DNA of 64,000 bases. Source: Micrasema longulum. Taxonomy: Eukaryota; Arthropoda; Insecta; Trichoptera; Brachycentridae. A model generated the notes under the pieces. It had not been told where the DNA came from. It did no database searches and saw only the letters and a list, made by a program, of their open reading frames with translations. Every line of letters starts with the position of its first letter. Position 1 is the first letter of the stretch. This document shows positions 11,990-23,869 of this stretch, in pieces. Both the position numbers and the translations under genes were made by a program. The stretch covers positions 248,001 through 312,000 of the forward strand of contig JAGVSM010001002.1 in assembly GCA_022494885.1 (NCBI GenBank), given 5' to 3'.

Positions 11990-12165
11990 ACAAATACAAT
12001 AAGGAAGTTTAGTGGTTTTTTGTAGAATTTTATATTTGTTAATAGACTCTCAAACTAAGCCAAATTTTAAAGTTATTTTATTTTTATGTTAAATATTATC
12101 ATCGCTATGATTTTTAGTTTTTTTCATATTTTTAAATAACCCCGCTGCGCCCGTGCCGTCACGAG
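11990..12165 (+). repeat. Interspersed repeat family B, copy 1
   Basis: It shares ordered blocks with copies at 53495..53790 and 59650..59990: AAGGAAGTTT.GTGGTTTTT, then TTAATA.ACT.T.AAACTAA, then TATTATCA.CGCTATG, then a G+C-richer CCCGTG/TGACG part. Identity is unknown. Spacing between blocks differs among copies, so the family is old. Confidence 0.6.
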
Positions 12166-12216
12166 TTGTCGTCGTCGGTGAGTTGTGCTGACATTTAAAA
12201 GTAGAACCCTTTAGAG

Positions 12217-12515
12217 CAGTGGTGGCCAAACCGTGGCGCATGCGCCAAACATGGCGCATTGAACGATCACAGGTGGCGCATTGCATTCATGCGGCCATTA
12301 TTTTAAAATAGGCGCCATGACGTAAATGAATTAATTGAATTCCGTGATTGAGATATTCATTTTCCTCTCATAAGCGAAGCAGTTCCTAATTCTATCGTTA
12401 TTTTACAACCCCAAACGTGAACGTAATAAGGTAAAAAAAGTTCGAGTTGCATGGCGCATCTGATCTTGTATGTGAAAAAGTTGGCGCATGGTATACAAAA
12501 TGCTGGCCACCATTG
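12217..12515. mobile_element. hAT-type MITE with TIRs and 8-bp target duplication
   Basis: The element begins CAGTGGTGGCCAAAC and ends with GCTGGCCACCATTG, so its terminal inverted repeats agree over 13 of about 15 positions. It is flanked by ctttagag (12209..12216) and ccttagag (12516..12523), an 8-bp target duplication with one mismatch. TIR start CAG..GG and an 8-bp duplication are the signature of the hAT superfamily. Inside there is no transposase, only several copies of TGGCGCAT near both ends (subterminal repeats, a usual transposase-binding feature in hATs). At 299 bp it is a non-autonomous derivative. Confidence 0.85.
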
Positions 12516-12523
12516 CCTTAGAG

Positions 12524-13879
12524 TAAAAATAGACTAACTGTTGAAAAATGGGTATCCGGAAACCGGAAATCTATCACAATACACAACCACCATTTTTATT
12601 ATTTTTTAAAACATTTTCGAGAAACTGCCCGTTACAATTAAATTATAAAAATTGTACCGCCTCTAATAAAACATTTTTTACTTACACATTCTCGTTGCAC
12701 TATCATTCCTCATTATATAGATTATACTATTTTTCTCGTTAGTTCTAATTTATTCAAACACTAAATAAAAATACTTTTTCTAATTTTTCAATTTTGTGAT
12801 TTTGCCAGAAACCCAACTCTTAATATCCTAATCGGAAGACATGTTTAAAGTATTTATTGCATCACGAGGATACAAATTAATTTATCGATATTTAACAATA
12901 ATATGTAAAGAAATGTATGTTTCGATGTTTTTTTTATGATTTTTTCTGGTCCCTATACTCAGGACACCTGAAAGCTTTTACACCCCACAAAACTATAAAC
13001 ACACATAGAAATATAACATGTGTGTAGAAAATTACATGAAGCAGAGCGCCGAAAGCTGAAAGCCTAATGAACAAAACAATTTCGTAAAGTGGATCATTTG
13101 TGTTCAGCGTAAATACCTAGATGAGTAAATGTGTTAAAAGCTTCATTAACATGCAATTCATATTTCAAAAGATACAAACTCCTGTTTAAACGGAATGCTC
13201 CTCATAATTTATCCCCGAGGAAACTTATTTCCCGTTTCACTCTCGTTTTAGTGCTGAAAACTTTAGCTAACACTTTTATATTAAATACCTGTAGGCCGAA
13301 ACTACGAGAAATTTACAAAAATATTTCAAACAAGATTTCGAAATGTAAACCATGTTTGCTTGGGATGTTTTTTCATTGACAATTTTAAGATGTTTATTTA
13401 TTTAAAAGTCTCGTAATGGAGGATTCAAAAGAAGACTGAAATACTTGGTTCTTGATTCGATAAACGAAAAAAATTTATCCAATAGAATATGACAATCGAG
13501 TTGGGAAAAAAAAATCAAGCCACTCTTTAAATAATATAAACTAGGCATTTCAATAATTGCAATGGACAAGATTACAATTTGTGCGCTTATTCATTGTCCT
13601 AATGCGACAGAGTCAATAAATTCTAACGAAAACAAAAAGGCTATAATTACTATTAATTAAACTTACTATAATTTACGAATGTAAAAAAGTAATCAAATAG
13701 GCTGAAAAAAAACTATTCGCTAATTTACACAAAAACTGAGAAGTATTTTAAGCAGGCAAGAGAGTTATAAATAATCAACATTTAAATATTTAAAAAATCA
13801 AGTTCATTTTACAAATTGAAAAGTATTGATTTAGATTAAGAAGTCCCGTAGAAGCACCATCATACTTAAGAAACCAAAT
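12524..13879. other. AT-rich stretch, no gene seen
   Basis: No gene is supported. An 82-codon frame at 13131..13379 (plus) resembles no protein I know. Confidence 0.5.
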
Positions 13880-14460
13880 TGAGGCGGTAGTTGAAATATT
13901 TTAATCAATATGTTCCGGGCAATATTTTAAGATGGAAAGCGCGGAATCAAACGGTTCTTTCGGAAACCTTCCAATACACAAATCGTTTCGCGAAGCCTTT
14001 CCGATCAAAGGCGTTTCCCCCAAACTCCGGAATAATTAACCTGAAAGGCGCTGCCGTGCAGAAACGCCTCGCGAAGTTTTTTTCATCTCGGGGAGCTATT
14101 GGGATGGCCACGGCAGCGTCCTCCCTCGCTACGAGTGCCACCTTCTCAGACCGCAGTCATAACTTTACACAAAACGGCGGTAATTGAAAACTGGATTCCA
14201 TTTAAAGGGTGATTGTTTATTCAGGCATGAGAAACTAGGCCGTATTGTGCGCTGGGCGGGCCAACAAGCAAAGGGCTCGACTAACACTAATCCGACGCCT
14301 CGTATTTCCTTATCCGATTAAATAAGCCCTAGTTCCCATTTACGAGTACCCGCCGACCTACGCGGCAGTGCCCTACCCTACCCAACCCTCGCGATGATCT
14401 GTCTCGAGAGACAGAGATTGACTTGAGAGAGTGAATCATTTTTAGATGATCCTGAGTGAA
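13880..14460. other. G+C-rich island with open frames on both strands
   Basis: A sharp rise in G+C content with many CpG steps runs from about 13915 to 14420. A frame at 13891..14187 (plus, TTG start) and another at 13947..14141 (minus) are both open, as expected from GC-rich sequence in general. Neither resembles a known family and no clear splice sites bound them. The part after 14190 has many stops in all frames, so a conserved non-coding element is the simpler reading. Confidence 0.35.
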
Positions 14461-14741
14461 ATATGACGATTACATCGAACCCTTTTCAACAACAATTTAA
14501 GCTGTCTCGTAGACCCGTTAAAACATAGTATAGGCTCTCGATGTAAATATCAAATTTCAAGTCTTCAATCAACTCTATTCGCTTCAAAGGTTCAAATGTT
14601 TCTGACTACATATTCATACATATATATATGTAACATAACCAAATAATTTAGATTTGATTATGACCATAAGTAATTGAATCACTACTAGGTATATCAGAGT
14701 ACGATTTTTTTGTTTTTTTTTTTAAAAAAATATTAAAAAAA

Positions 14742-14915
14742 AATATTTGCGTTCTTATGATTTACCCAAATATTTAATTTTGATGGCTATTTTCAACGAG
14801 TTGTAAATAACTCACTATTAGAAAATGGGAATCAAGTTGGGGTAGAGTGGGATTCGAACCACAGACCTTTGGTCCGTGAGTCCGAGACACTAGCCACAGG
14901 ACCGCAACCCGATTT
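14742..14915 (-). mobile_element. SINE-1, full copy (tRNA-derived)
   Basis: The minus strand begins with a tRNA-like head: A-box region TGGCTAGTGTCTCGGACTC and an exact pol III B box GGTTCGAATCC (14850..14860 on plus). About 90 bp of unrelated body follow, with GAGTTATTTACAACTCG, ending in an A/T-rich tail. The same 170-bp unit occurs at 58171..58340, with deletion at 44440..44570 and without its head at 36009..36080. The head no longer folds as a functional tRNA. Confidence 0.85.
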
Positions 14916-17460
14916 AACATAAAAAAGGTTTTTTTTAAAAATGACACTTACTGAAATAAAGAGGTTTTCACAAAAAAAAACGGAGATATTTACCATTTAT
15001 TTTTTATTTTATCTTATGCATTATGTTTATTGACAATAGTATAAAATTATTCAGCTCACGAGCATCACAGTATATTTTTTACAATCCGATGTGTATTTGA
15101 ATTAAACAATTACCCGCTTTAATAGCAATAAGATCATCCGGTCTAGGGATGGAGAGGTTGAGAGAAGGAGCGGTTACGGAGAGGGGGTAGAGAGTAGAGG
15201 TAAAGGGAAGGGAATACCTATTAAGATGTGTCAAAGGGAGGGAGACGTAATTTGAATTTCGTGTGGGGTTTCCCCAGTATTGGTGTACTCACGTGGTTCT
15301 GGGATACCACTCTGTTTCCGCAGATGTAACACAAGGGTTGATCGTGAAATTCTACAAAATACTGATTTTAATTAATTACACATAAGTACCGACGATATAT
15401 TTTGGTGATATAAGAAAGCAAACAAAATAAGTGAACTATTTTTTTGCCCACGTAAAACATTTTGTATAGTTTTTACTGACTGGTAATCTGAAGCAAGAGA
15501 GTTCGCATTTATAATACAGCAAATTATTAAAATACACTGCAATAGGGAAATATCAATTTTAAAAAATAAATAAAAGTAATAAAGGTCTATGAAGTACTGT
15601 CCAGTAGAAATTTTTTTTTTTGCTAATTATTAGTAGCATAAAAAATACTAATAAATTTGTAATTTTGAGTTCCCGCAAAAACGGTGATTTAATTGGCCAC
15701 GCCCTTAATACGTCATGGTTCATGTTTATTTGTTCCTGCCATTGAAGTTTGTGTAGAACAACATCACAAATCTTGACGCCACAACAACTGAGGCCAAACA
15801 TATCGCGTTTTTCGACGAAGTATTTTAATTTTTTTTTTTTTTAAATATATGTGTAAAAATATTTCTCCACAATATCCATATTGATTTAAAAAATACAATT
15901 AATTATTCTAAGCCCATTTCATATATTTGTATCGGTATTCGTAGTATGTAATATTTCCCTATTAGTGGTGAGTGTAGTGCAATATGCTTCATTTGTTACT
16001 GAATTAAGAGAAAAAAATGGATAAAATGATTGAAAATTAATAAATTCAATAAAAATATTCAATAATAGATATTTCTTGCAAAAAATACCAATAGCACAGT
16101 ACTAATTATGGACAAAAGGTCATTGGTAAAAATGACTTCACGGAAGATGTGATAAAAATACTTATGCATAAACATGAATAAATATTTGTCCAGGTAGCGC
16201 AATACCCAACCCAGTAATTAGAAGAAAAATACATAAATTAGAAAAATATTATCTAATTGGAAAAAGACAAAAACTATAGAGCAAGTAAATTTTGACAGTA
16301 AAAAAACATCGAAATGGATTAAAAATTAATTTTAAAAAGTAAAGTCGAATAATCTTAATAAAAATAATGTCACGTAAGCTTCTCGCTCTAAAGCTGCCAG
16401 AGCCATGCACAATTAATATTAAATATCTCAGTTTATTTATAAATTTATTCCATATACGAGTAAATACATGAACATATTTATTACCAGGGAATCTAAATAC
16501 ATAACTAGAGAATTTAACATGACTATTAGCTAGTGCCCTCTTAGGTAAGTCTCCACCTGTCATGGCTCAGCTTGTTTTAAAATGTACTTTATAAGTTGAT
16601 AAAATTTCAGTACTTTAATATTGTTATTTTTCCGTAGTCATTGTAAAACAAGCGTTTTTACTAATCAAAAAAATGAACAAACTTTTAAAGATTGTTTCGG
16701 ATAACCTCATACATACAAAAGTTACAGTAAAGAGGTACGTCTAGCTGGACTTTATATTGATGATGGATTTCGAGTTCCTTAACCACGCTTGCTTACTTTA
16801 CAAGATACCAGGTTCTAGCAGTTTCCAGCGTTCATAGCTAATAGATGTTGGCAGTTCACGTCAGAATTAAGGGACGCGAATCTGGCTTGGAATGACGCAC
16901 AGGAAAAGAGAGGCCTGAAGAGACTTTATGGATACCATATGCTCTACCTAAGAAGCGTACATGAATTGAGCAAGTAAAATGGCAGTTTAATGCGTCATTT
17001 TGACATGATTCAAAATGTCGTGTTGTGGAATAAAAAGGATGGAAAATGGTGGAAACCCTTATTTACGAGGTTTGAGAAGTAGCGCCCTGTAATTATAATG
17101 TACGCCCTAGGAGTAGCAAGCGGAGGAAAGTTTAATCAGACAGGAAATGGCCTTAAAATTTGTGTTATTACGGTTCAGAATGGATATTTGCCATTACACC
17201 ACAATGCATAATGAAAACGCCAAAAAGCGCGGAGTTTAAGTTTTATTAGATCGGAATATCACAGGCCGAAGTATACTTCCGCAAAAATCAGGGCAAAGAA
17301 GTTATCCCAAAAATAAAGACAATTAAAAATTCTTCGTATATTAGGAAATTTCCCTAGCAAATAAATTTAAAAGAATGTGTATGCAATTTTACTTAAATAA
17401 ACGAGTAAAATTAAATTTAAAAAAACAAGCACGACATAATTAAGGTACAATTATATTTTT
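14916..17460. other. Mixed stretch, no gene seen
   Basis: A purine-rich tract (AGAGG, GGAGAGGGGG) spans about 15135..15250. The interval 16740-17330 is less AT-rich than its surroundings but has stops in all frames. An 80-codon minus frame at 15559..15801 and a 104-codon minus frame at 16249..16563 resemble no known protein. Confidence 0.45.
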
Positions 17461-17836
17461 CTTGATATGGTTTATGTCAACAATATTATAAGTTTGTTTA
17501 AATGTTAGTAGACAAATACTGAATTCCACCCCCTGTGGAGTTATTTACAGAGATGGAGAACATTTAAGAGAAGGAAATATGGAAGTCTAGGCATTACAGG
17601 GCTTATGAGCTGTCGTTGACTGGTTTTAGTGCCCACTTTATTCATCGTTAAAACATCCACATTTCCTCAACTCTTCCATTTGTTGACTTTTGTGACGTAA
17701 ACAAAGGCAGAATGGAGAATATAACACAGTGTGTTAAGTAGCTACTTAAACCAGCCAATGATAAGTTAATAAGCCTTGTAATGCCTAGACTTCCATATTC
17801 CCTTCTCTAAAATTTTCTCCATCTGCGTTGTTAATG
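17461..17836. repeat. Repeat family A (393-bp unit), fold-back copy
   Basis: Two arms of about 95 bp, 17547..17640 and 17737..17832, are inverted copies of one another. Both contain AATATGGAAGTCTAGGCATTAC and the block TTCTCC/GGAGAA next to the end; they differ by scattered substitutions. The left flank (17461-17546) is the part of the family ending in GGAGTTATTTACAG, so this copy runs through the unit junction. It could form a long imperfect hairpin. Confidence 0.85.
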
Positions 17837-18398
17837 CGTATTTTACATTTATTCAGCTAGAAATCGAACCTTAAGAGGAAACACGGTCTCATTTTTCTTC
17901 ACACAAACGTATTCCCATACTTTCTCCCTGGATTATAGCACTAGAACAATGCTTTTGATGAGTAAGTCTCTATTGTTTTGCTATTTCTTAAAATTATTTT
18001 CTTATGGAAGTTAAGACTACCCAAAAACCACCCAGTTTTATATGCCGTCTTTGGAGGTATTGTATACAAATATGATCAATGATTTTTAAAAAACGGAAAA
18101 AATATCGATACAGAAAATTTTATTCTGATTTTTTTTCTTAAAAAAAAATAACCAAATTGGTTCATTTTTCTGGTGCCGAAAACGAGACAGCCAAACGTCA
18201 ATTTGGTCGATTTCAGTTAGACAAAATTGATCCGAAGAGTAGTTGTCATTGCACAGTATCGGAGTGGCTTTGCGAGAGACCGATAGAAAAGCAAAAATCA
18301 GATACCTATTCATCCAAATCGTCTGATACCCCCCAAGCATTGTATTAACAACTACACAAAGAAGCGCTCTATTCGATTCCTCTTTTCATGATTTTAAT
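17837..18398. other. Unassigned stretch
   Basis: No gene is supported. The interval 18155-18345 is less AT-rich, with a 63-codon plus frame and an 84-codon minus frame that are both unrecognised. Confidence 0.4.
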
Positions 18399-18480
18399 CA
18401 TCGAGTTGAAAACATTCGTCCAGGGTTCTGGTTCTATTTCACACACCAAACTGTATTATTTATCCGCCAAGACACAGCTG
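18399..18480 (-). repeat. SINE-3 5' module, isolated copy
   Basis: It contains TCGAGTTGAAAACATTCGTC and CAGGGTTCTGGTTCTATTTC, the reverse complement of the segment at 37058-37130 inside the full SINE-3 copy. Neither the tRNA-like head nor the body is attached here. Confidence 0.7.
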
Positions 18481-18639
18481 CAAAACTTATGTGTTTGCAA
18501 TGAAATATATACTAAAAAGTTTATAATGCCCAGATCAACAGAGTATTCAAGGGCTTTGTTACGAATGTATTATATCGATACGAAGTTTCCGATAAATTGA
18601 AAACTGTTTTTTAAGCGGAACAAAGATTCTCCTCGTGAT

Positions 18640-18740
18640 ACAGGGTGTTTGGTAAAGAGTGCGAAAAAAAAATGGTGGATAGGGGGGCTATTTGGAACAA
18701 AATTAGCTTTAGTAGCCCATCCCCAAATATCACCGATTTA
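18640..18740. repeat. Fragment beginning ATACAGGGTGTT
   Basis: ATACAGGGTGTTTGGTAAAG is a common type of repeat start in insect genomes. A similar start (TACAGGGTGTTCTTTAAACC) follows the TA run at 56.69 kb. Only the first 100 bp look repeat-like, and the class is not determined. Confidence 0.35.
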
Positions 18741-18749
18741 TTATTAATA

Positions 18750-19110
18750 TTAACATATTACAACAGAGATAAAGAACATTTTAGAGAAGGTAATATATAA
18801 GTCTAGGCATCTACAGTGCTTATGACCTGTCACTGGCTGATTTAAGTGGCCACTTTACAAACTGTGTAACATTAACCATTCTGCCCATATTTAACCATCC
18901 ATAGTTCTTCAATTCTTTCATCTGTTGATGTTTGTAAAGTTAAAGAGCTGAAACCTTTATTCATGTTGGTGAGATTCATCTAATTAAATTATTTTACCTA
19001 TATACTAGGCAACGCCTGAAAATCTTATTTTTTCAATTTCTTTCTATACTTCATCTTGGATTAGGTGGATTTATCAACAATATTTTAAGTTTGTCCAAAT
19101 TTGGTGCTAT
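18750..19110 (+). repeat. Repeat family A (393-bp unit), nearly full unit
   Basis: It runs in order through TTAACATATTACAACAGAG, GTCTAGGCAT, CACTTTACAAACTGTGTAAC, the GCAACGCCTGAAA block and TTTAAGTTTGTCCAAATT. The order agrees with the minus-strand unit at 32.77-33.16 kb. There is no coding capacity. Confidence 0.85.
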
Positions 19111-19696
19111 TACTAATATTTTAAACATGTTTTTGTAATCATTTTCCCAGATTTTGATCTTGCGCCTTAAATAAATAAATTTCAAGGCCTGTATAAGCTC
19201 AAATAATGCTTGCCTTAGTTTGACTGAGAGAAAAATCAATTGTTAAAAAAAAAAATCTTAATAAAGTACGAAAAAAGGATACGAAAAATAAAGATACAAA
19301 CATAAACATGAACTTTGCGGCACATTAAAAGAAAAACAAAACTGATCAAGATGTTCAAATTTATTTTTAAAACTTTAATGCCCTTACAAACGGAGTGCTA
19401 CATGCACCAAAAAATCTTGAAATAAAGGTTCAGATTAAGGATAAGACCTTACAAGGGCATTTCAAGAAAAGAAATTCCATAGTTCGGCTTACCTAGCCTT
19501 TTTCGGAGAAAATTATTGAAGAAAACAAAAATACTTTTAACCTTTTAAATATGTTTTTCAAATTTTCATTTCAAATTCAATTATTTTAATTTACACGTTT
19601 ATGTACATTAAAAAATGTTTCAAGGCATACATAACACGAAAAAATATACACTTAAATTTAAAAGTACAAAGATGGTAAAATAAAAATACCCAGCAA
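19111..19696. other. AT-rich stretch, possibly LINE 3' untranslated part
   Basis: No gene is supported. It lies immediately downstream, in the minus sense, of the LINE fragment ending at 19697 and may contain its 3' untranslated sequence, but no tail was identified. Confidence 0.35.
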
Positions 19697-20150
19697 TTAA
19701 AGAAAAATGATGCTATCCTCTCTAAACTTTTTTCCACTAACATGAAAGATGTCTACATCCAAAAGGATACGTTTGAGAAAAGATATTGCTCTTCCTACTG
19801 GCATTACCATCGGTAGGTTGGTTCTGCAAGCAGAAAGATAAAACAGCTTAAGCTGCCTATGTCCAAGGTAGTCATTACGAATATAAATAAAAATACTTTC
19901 TATTACACCTATGTTGATCGTAATATAACGGCTTAATCTGAAAAAATACATAAGCAAGTATGCATATTTTTTTTCCAAACCATTGTAGCCTAGCATTCCG
20001 AGTGTGAAGTCAGATGGGTACAATCGCGGATAGTATCCGCACTCCCTTAAGTAAAGATACCTCAGAAATTTCTTCTGAACCATCTCCAGCATTACAGAGT
20101 ATTTCAGTTCGTGGGGCGCCAAGATCAAAGATCCATACTAAAATATTGCC
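19697..20150 (-). mobile_element. LINE fragment, RT C-terminal region
   Basis: A 143-codon minus-strand frame encodes a typical LINE C-terminus: ILAPHELKYSVMLEMVQKKF, LRYLYLRECGYYP, then MLGYNGLEKKYAYLLMYFFR, GHRQLKLF and RTNLPMVMPVGRAISF, ending DVDIFHVSGKKFRED. The order (VQKKFLR, LGxxxLExxRxYL, R-x-L-F, then D-I-F) matches Jockey/CR1-type polyproteins. A TAG interrupts the frame just before YGSLILAPHE. No RT catalytic domain is present, so the copy is dead. Confidence 0.85.
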
Positions 20151-20823
20151 TGCACCAAATTTGTGCTCTAATACCAGCTAAAATACAATTAAAGTAGAGC
20201 TGATACAAGACTTTTAAAATTAAAGGTTCAAGACAAAAAATCTGGGAAAATTATAACTAAAACATTTTAAAATATATAATAATAAATTGGTGACATTTGG
20301 AGATGGGCCACTACAGCAATTTTGATCCAAACGGCTCTTTCTACATAACTTTTTGTGTTCCATTCTCTGCCAAACACTCTGTATATTTCCAGAGTATTCC
20401 GGCACAACAATAAAGCGACAACACGTTCGAGGACAAGAGTAAAGGAACGTGTATAAGTTATTACGTGATTATAATATATACCTGAAGAGTGGAATCCAAA
20501 GTTTCCAAGTTCGCTCGAGTAAATCTTGAAACTCATTACGCTCACTATAGATACCGAAGTCTGTCAAGCGTGTGATCTGACGGCAATCGATAGACGCGTG
20601 ATACAGAAATGAGGGACGCGCGACACCTGGAGCCGGATTACAATAATAGCGTAAGATATTTATCGATGTTTGTCGACGAAGAAAAGTGAAATTTTCGTAC
20701 CTAATTCGCATGAAGTTTTGTCGATAACATGGTTGTTTTTTTTTCTGTGTTCAGGTGTTGATAATGTGTTGCCGGTATGGTGATTCAATTCACAGTTCTA
20801 TGTCAAATATAACCTGACATCTT
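20151..20823. other. Mixed stretch, no gene seen
   Basis: The interval 20490-20720 is moderately G+C-richer, with overlapping minus frames of 80-92 codons (20267..20545, 20469..20711). They resemble no known protein. Confidence 0.4.
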
Positions 20824-21155
20824 GATGAGTGTTTTCGACTCGATGATTACTTTCAGGTAAAAATCCTGTAGAAGGAAATCAAGTTGGGATAAATCAGTCT
20901 TGTACTATAGTGGTTGGCATATTCGACTTTTTGCTTGGAATCTTTGAGGTCCCGAGTATGATTATTGGCATACTGATAGTGAAGTATTTGTTTTCAAGTT
21001 GGTTCAACATTGCATTAATCACTGTCTCTGGATTGGTATCTGTAGCGTAAGGCTGATCATCTTACCTTTATGCAAAAAAAGATTGAGAAATGATTTACCC
21101 GTTCAATTTAGTACAATTTGCATCATCATGGCGAATAGAGGTTAATGATGATGTT
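20824..21155 (+). mobile_element. SINE-3, long form, diverged
   Basis: It starts with the 5' module motif GTTTTCGACTCGATG, then CAGGTAAAAATC, then a decayed tRNA-like head (TATAGTGGTTGGCATATTCG). The body has GTAGCGTAAGGCTGATCATC and a GATGATG end. Order and spacing follow the copy at 37041..37420. Confidence 0.7.
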
Positions 21156-21262
21156 TCCTTCTATCTAATGAACACAGGCAATTCAACGTTTTACACGAAT
21201 ATTCAATTTCAAATTGATTGGTTGACAATGAAATAAAGAAATCTACTCGTATATAAAAATGG

Positions 21263-21602
21263 TCGGTCTGTGTGTAAAATAAAGCCATAATTTTGAACAA
21301 GTGTCTTCCACTCGATGGCTGCTATCAGGTAAAAAGCCGGAATAAACAAATCCAATGGAGGTTATTTCGCTTTGTTTTGTATAGTTTAGTGGGTTTGCAT
21401 ACCACCAATGCAGTCCCTGGTTCGATTCTTAACAGCACTCATTTATTTACTACACGATTTTCAGTACTTTTGTGTTTCAATTTTGTTGCAATATTTTATG
21501 ATCTCTTGACTGGAACTTAAGGTGAATGTTTGATCATCTTAATTTAGTGTAAATTAAAAATTATCGATGATACGCTGCGATCAAAGTATCAATGCAGTGC
21601 AT
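21263..21602 (+). mobile_element. SINE-3, long form, diverged
   Basis: The 5' module (GGTCTGTGTGTAAAATAAAG, CCACTCGATGGCTGCTATC) is followed by a head with the B-box-like CTGGTTCGATTC and by the body motif GATACGCTGCGATCAAAG, ATCAATGCAGTGC. It lies 107 bp from another copy in the same orientation. Confidence 0.7.
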
Positions 21603-21647
21603 GTATTTTCGGAAAACGGAATGATCTTTTTTTTTGAATACTCTAAT

Positions 21648-22235
21648 TTTAACACATTACAACGAAGATGGAAAACATTTTAGAGAAAAGAATACAAGTC
21701 TATTGTTGATCCGAAATAAGATATTAGTCTTATCTTTAACTCAACATTTATTATTACTAAAATTTATTTATTTAATTTACACACTTATTTTATAAAATTT
21801 GTAAAAGACACTGGAATTATATAATTGAAGATATGTATGATACCAATGATTACTTACAAATATTATTATTTTATTTATCCTCGTTGAAATTCCAAATAAA
21901 AAAAAAGTTCAAAAATTGAACACTTTTTCTCATGTACTCGTATATAAAATAAATATAACAGTGTGAGTCACTCTCCAAGCACAAAAGCTTGTCTCTTTTT
22001 TTGGAGGGTTACAGTTAACACATTTTCTAGATAAATTAAGGTACATTTGTATTGGAATAAAAAAAAACATGTTTCATTTATGTAAATGTATTAATTAACA
22101 AAAAAATATATATTTATTTACATAAAGTGGCCACTTATACCAGTCAATGACAAGTCGTAAGCCCTGAAAATGCCAGACGTCTACATTTCCTTCTCTAAAA
22201 TGTTCCCCATCTCTGTTGTAATATGTTAGTCTTTA
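21648..22235. repeat. Repeat family A, two inverted parts with AT-rich interior
   Basis: The left part, 21648..21705 (TAACACATTACAACGAAGATG), reads on plus and the right part, 22122..22229, reads on minus, ending CATCTCTGTTGTAATATGTT. They are inverted with respect to each other around about 420 bp of AT-rich sequence unrelated to the family. The right part continues through the unit junction (CTCCATAGGGAG). Confidence 0.75.
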
Positions 22236-23869
22236 TAACTCCATAGGGAGTGACAATGTGCGGCATAGTAACTCCGTAAAACTCAATATGCGTCCTAATT
22301 TTGAGGTACGGAAATTTTGTTCGAGTGTATCGACAAACACCGGTAAATCACTTCGTCTGATTGTTATCGAGGGTTTGAAACGCGCGCGGGCGCGATCTTG
22401 TACTCGTCAATACAGTGCCTACCTATTTATTACATACACCTAAGTAGTATTTGCTTCAAAAGGAGAACTTCACACCCTTTACTCTGATTTCGTGATAGTG
22501 AATATAGCCTGGAAGAGGTTAATCTAAAACTGCACAAACAAAGCAGTCGGTGTTTGATAAAGTGAGAAAAATCATTGCAAATACACGTGTCTGGATTTCA
22601 AAGCTTTTTACCGAGTTATTAAACTAGACTTACATTCATTGTCAGTTTTTTAGATACTATTTTAGCTTTGATCAATAAATGGATAAAACCATTTCATTCA
22701 ACATTTTTAAACGAATGTGAAGATTAGATGGATTGAATGTCCTTATATAGTTGTATAATTCAAGGTATTTAAGTAACAAATAAAAATAGTTTTAAGAACT
22801 ATAGCATGTGCATCAATCAGAATTGCGGGAAAAACCAACAGTTAAGGGCAAGCTTAAGTGTTGAATAGGTAATGGGGAATTTAGGTATTTAAATTTGAAT
22901 TTCGGAAAAAAAATTATAACAAAGTATTTATTGACATACATGAATGTATTGTAAGATAATTATTGAAGCTTTAAGAGTGACTGAACATTTTATAAAAATG
23001 TCTTGAAACCAGTTGTCGCTACCAACGACTAACAATTGAACGTAGTTATGCAGAAAGCAGCCAGCCATTAAAAAGTGAAACTGAGATAATATCACTTTGT
23101 GAAAAGAGTGAATAAACAAATCTCCATAACAGTTACAATGTTTTTGACTTTAACAAATGATAAACAAGGAATATACTAGTTTTTTTTACATTACAAACAA
23201 GAGTTAATTTATGTAATTGACAAGTTATACTGATATTTAAATTCGTTAAGATTTTCTAGTGCTGTGGGTGTTTTCTGCAAATTGAAAAATACCGTTTTTG
23301 TGATTGATACCATTTTCAGAGGGTGATTAAAACAACTTTTTGTATCAAAGCGGTCTGGCTGTTTTTAAAAAAACATAGAATTGACCTTACTGCACCCGAT
23401 AACATCAATATCTGATTTTTTCAAAATTGTGGACTGGCTGTTTTCTGCATAACTACGTTCAATTTGTATTTAGATGCTGATGACAGTAAAAAAGTAGAAA
23501 TTCGTGTTGATGGTAAATGATTACACGAAAATTTGAGAATGGTATTGTGCCATATCTGAACATCGCAAAAGATGCAAGACCAAAAACAGAGTGCGCTGTC
23601 AAAACACTATAAAATGAGAACACAAGAGAGATCGCTCTCTTTTCCAAGCCTAGAGTCTCCGAATCAACTTGCAACGTTTAATCTCTACAGCTTTTGGATT
23701 CGGAATCGGAATAGTCGAATCGGAATAATCGAACACCGGATCGTATCCCAACCGATTCATAAAAAAAATAAACTGTTAAACTGTCCTGTTCACAACGGTT
23801 TTAAGCTGTATTAAAAATATATAATACCCATGTACCCCAGGGCGCAATTATAAAACATTGTTTGGCGAT
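22236..23869. other. Mixed stretch, no gene seen
   Basis: A short G+C-rich patch (CGCGCGCGGGCGCG, about 22380) lies in a 61-codon frame without recognisable features. The interval 23570-23760 is also mixed. No gene is supported. Confidence 0.4.

Noticed and set aside
12089..12286. 65-codon minus frame as a gene
   Set aside because: It spans repeat B and the left end of the hAT MITE.
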